A stretch of DNA of 23,745 bases from Sphingomonadales bacterium. Lineage in GTDB: Bacteria; Pseudomonadota; Alphaproteobacteria; Sphingomonadales; Sphingomonadaceae. This document shows, in pieces, positions 22,007 to 23,745 of this stretch; position 1 is the stretch's first letter; the number at the start of each line of letters is the position of its first letter. Where the stretch lies: positions 1 to 23,745 of the forward strand of contig JAIYAA010000166.1 of assembly GCA_027489295.1 (NCBI GenBank), read 5' to 3'. Under the pieces are notes generated by a model. That model saw only the letters and a program-made list of their open reading frames with translations, ran no database searches and was not told the origin of the DNA. The position numbers and the translations under genes are program-made.

Positions 22007-23745
22007 ATGCCCGACCTGAAGACGATCCTTTCCGCGAAGCACCCGCTCACGCTCGCCGGTGTGCCGGGCGGATTCCTGCCCTGGATGCTGGCGGATCTCG
22101 CCCGCGCCAGCCGGACGGCGGTGTTCATCGCCGCCGACGAGGCCGCCATGCGGGCCGTGGCGGGCACGGCCGCCTTCTTCGCGCCCGAGCTGGAGGTCCT
22201 CACCTACCCGGCGTGGGACTGCCTGCCCTATGACCGCGCGAGCCCCACCCTGCGGGTGATGGCGGAGCGGCTGGCGACGCTCCATGCGTTGCAGGCCAAG
22301 AGCGAGGCGCCGCGGCTGCTCGTCACCACGGTCAATGCCGCCAGCCAGCGCGCGCTGACCCCGTTTCGCATTCGCCAGCTGGTCGCCCGCCTCGCCCCGG
22401 GCGAGCGGATCGGGCTCGATAAGCTGGCGTCGTTCCTCCAGGCAAACGGCTATGTCCGCGTCGAGACGGTCAACGATCATGGCGAGTTCGCCGTTCGCGG
22501 CGGGCTGGTCGATCTGTTCCCGAGCGGCGCCGAGCAGGCGCTGCGGCTCGACTTCTTCGGCGACGAAATCGAGAGCGTCCGCACCTTCGATCCGCAGGAC
22601 CAGCGCACCACCGGCCGCGTCGACGGCTTCACGCTGTTGCCGGCCAGCGAGGCGCTGCTCGACGAGGAGAGCATCAAGCGCTTCCGCAGCGGCTATCGCG
22701 ACCGCTTCGGCGCTACGGCAACCGGCGATCCGCTCTACCAGGCGATCAGCGACGGCCGCCGCCTCGCTGGGATGGAGCATTGGCTGCCGCTGTTCGAGGA
22801 ACGGCTGGAAACGCTGTTCGATCACCTGCCGGCCAATGCCGTGATCGTGCGGGACAGCGGCGCCCCCGCCGCCGCCGAGCAGCGGTTCGAGGCGATCAAG
22901 GACTATCAGGACAACCGGATTCGCGCGCAGTCGACCGATGCGGGCAGCTACCGCCCGCTCAAGGCCGGCGACCTGTATCTGCTGGCCAAGGAATGGCAGG
23001 CCAAGATCGACGGGCTGCCGATGCACCTGGCCACGTCGTTCCACGAACCGGAATCGGACCGGGTCGTGGAATTCGGAGTCGACGGCCCCCGCGATTTCGC
23101 GCCCGAGCGCGCCGCCGGCAGCAACGTCTACGAAGCCGTCGTCGCGCACCTCAAGGCGCTGCGCAAGGACGGCCGCAAGCCCGTGCTCGCCAGCTATTCG
23201 AACGGCGCGCGCGAGCGGCTGAAGGGGTTGCTGGAGGATCACGGCCTCACCGGCGCGGTGCCCGTCGATGGCTGGCAGCCGGCGCTCGGCGTCGCCAACC
23301 CCAATGGCAGCGGGCTGCAGGTAGCGCTGGTCGTGCTGCCGCTCGATCATGGCTTTACCGCGCCCGATGTCGCGGTGCTCACCGAGCAGGACATGCTCGG
23401 CGACCGCCTCGTCCGCCGGTCGAAGCGACGCAAGAACACCGATGCCTTCCTCCAGGAACTGGCGACGCTGTCGCCGGGCGACCTGGTCGTCCACCTCGAC
23501 CACGGCATCGGCCGCTACGAGGGGCTGACCCAGATCCCGGTACAGAAGGCACCGCACGACTGCGTCGCGCTGGAATATGCCGGCGGCGACAAGCTCTACG
23601 TGCCGGTCGAGAATCTCGAAGTGCTAAGCCGCTACGGTTCGGGCGAGGAAGGCGCGAGCCTCGACCGGCTGGGCGGCGAGGCCTGGCAGCGGCGCAAGGC
23701 GCGGATGAAGGAGCGCATCCGCGAGATCGCGGGCGACCTCATCGC
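22007..23745 (+). CDS. mfd: Transcription-repair coupling factor Mfd, N-terminal half (runs off the window)
   Basis: Mfd removes stalled RNA polymerase from DNA lesions and recruits UvrA. About 579 of an expected 1150 or so residues are present; the frame is open to the last base. The N-terminal UvrB-like module is clear (TYPAWDCLPYDRASP, then RGGLVDLFPSGAEQALRLDFFGDEIESVRTFD), followed by the linker domain and, from about residue 487, the RNA-polymerase-interacting domain (PGDLVVHLDHGIGRYEGL, then DCVALEYAGGDKLYVPVENL). The end, WQRRKARMKERIREIAGDLIA, is the helix leading into the helicase motor, which is outside. The start ATG 22007 gives MPDLKTIL; no strong ribosome binding site is seen, which may be tied to the inverted repeat just upstream. 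Confidence 0.96.
   Translation, partial: MPDLKTILSAKHPLTLAGVPGGFLPWMLADLARASRTAVFIAADEAAMRAVAGTAAFFAPELEVLTYPAWDCLPYDRASPTLRVMAERLATLHALQAKSEAPRLLVTTVNAASQRALTPFRIRQLVARLAPGERIGLDKLASFLQANGYVRVETVNDHGEFAVRGGLVDLFPSGAEQALRLDFFGDEIESVRTFDPQDQRTTGRVDGFTLLPASEALLDEESIKRFRSGYRDRFGATATGDPLYQAISDGRRLAGMEHWLPLFEERLETLFDHLPANAVIVRDSGAPAAAEQRFEAIKDYQDNRIRAQSTDAGSYRPLKAGDLYLLAKEWQAKIDGLPMHLATSFHEPESDRVVEFGVDGPRDFAPERAAGSNVYEAVVAHLKALRKDGRKPVLASYSNGARERLKGLLEDHGLTGAVPVDGWQPALGVANPNGSGLQVALVVLPLDHGFTAPDVAVLTEQDMLGDRLVRRSKRRKNTDAFLQELATLSPGDLVVHLDHGIGRYEGLTQIPVQKAPHDCVALEYAGGDKLYVPVENLEVLSRYGSGEEGASLDRLGGEAWQRRKARMKERIREIAGDLI

Noticed and set aside
21905..23557. A 550-residue minus-strand frame
   Set aside because: It is antisense to mfd, which is open to the window edge with clear UvrB-like and RNA-polymerase-interacting regions.

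Overview
The window is a high-GC stretch of an alphaproteobacterial chromosome, most like Sphingomonas or a close sphingomonad. The reasons are the gene content (citrate synthase, the recG - small gene - sdhE - mfd order, DUF2336 next to a PAS kinase, a FucP-type sugar porter with GH97) and the protein sequences. This assignment rests on recognising families by eye; no search was run. I see no rRNA, tRNA, CRISPR array, insertion sequence or phage gene, so this looks like core and semi-core chromosome rather than an island. Many long open frames lie antisense to real genes; they are GC-rich shadows.

Layout. (1) 1-264: 3' end of gltA, followed by a bidirectional terminator. (2) 362-6460, minus strand: a sugar-uptake and hydrolysis unit (FucP-type porter, then a Tat-exported SGNH esterase, then a secreted GH97 glycosidase that overlaps it by 4 bp), and downstream a separate ABC exporter. 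Two LacI-type operator-like palindromes precede the porter. (3) 6621-8581, plus strand: a YcbB-type L,D-transpeptidase and a small lipoprotein. (4) 8622-10795: a small unknown protein (minus) diverging from a DUF885 protein (plus), with a structured leader, a promoter and a perfect 14-bp palindrome between them. (5) 10881-11156: a small secreted basic, Trp-rich protein behind an apparently switchable hairpin leader. (6) 16611-11161, minus strand: a tight five-gene run (DOMON-like protein, DUF1343/NamZ-like protein, a membrane protein resembling a degenerate nucleotidyltransferase/CDP-alcohol phosphatidyltransferase fusion, a DUF2336 protein, and a PAS histidine kinase whose phosphoacceptor His is replaced by Arg). 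(7) 16716-19118, plus strand: MgtC-family membrane protein, tyrS, PilZ protein. (8) 19119-21467, minus strand: recG and an 80-aa unknown. (9) 21660 to the end, plus strand: sdhE and the 5' half of mfd.

How the genes fit together. Region 2 reads as a small alpha-glycoside utilisation operon under LacI-type control. Regions 3 and 6 both touch the cell wall (L,D-transpeptidase; a possible N-acetylmuramidase). Region 6 is the best candidate for something undescribed: it joins a peptidoglycan-fragment type enzyme to two proteins that look like pseudoenzymes and to a DUF2336 partner. The sequence supports co-transcription of these five genes through 1-4 bp overlaps or a 1-bp gap at three of the four junctions; their shared function is inference.
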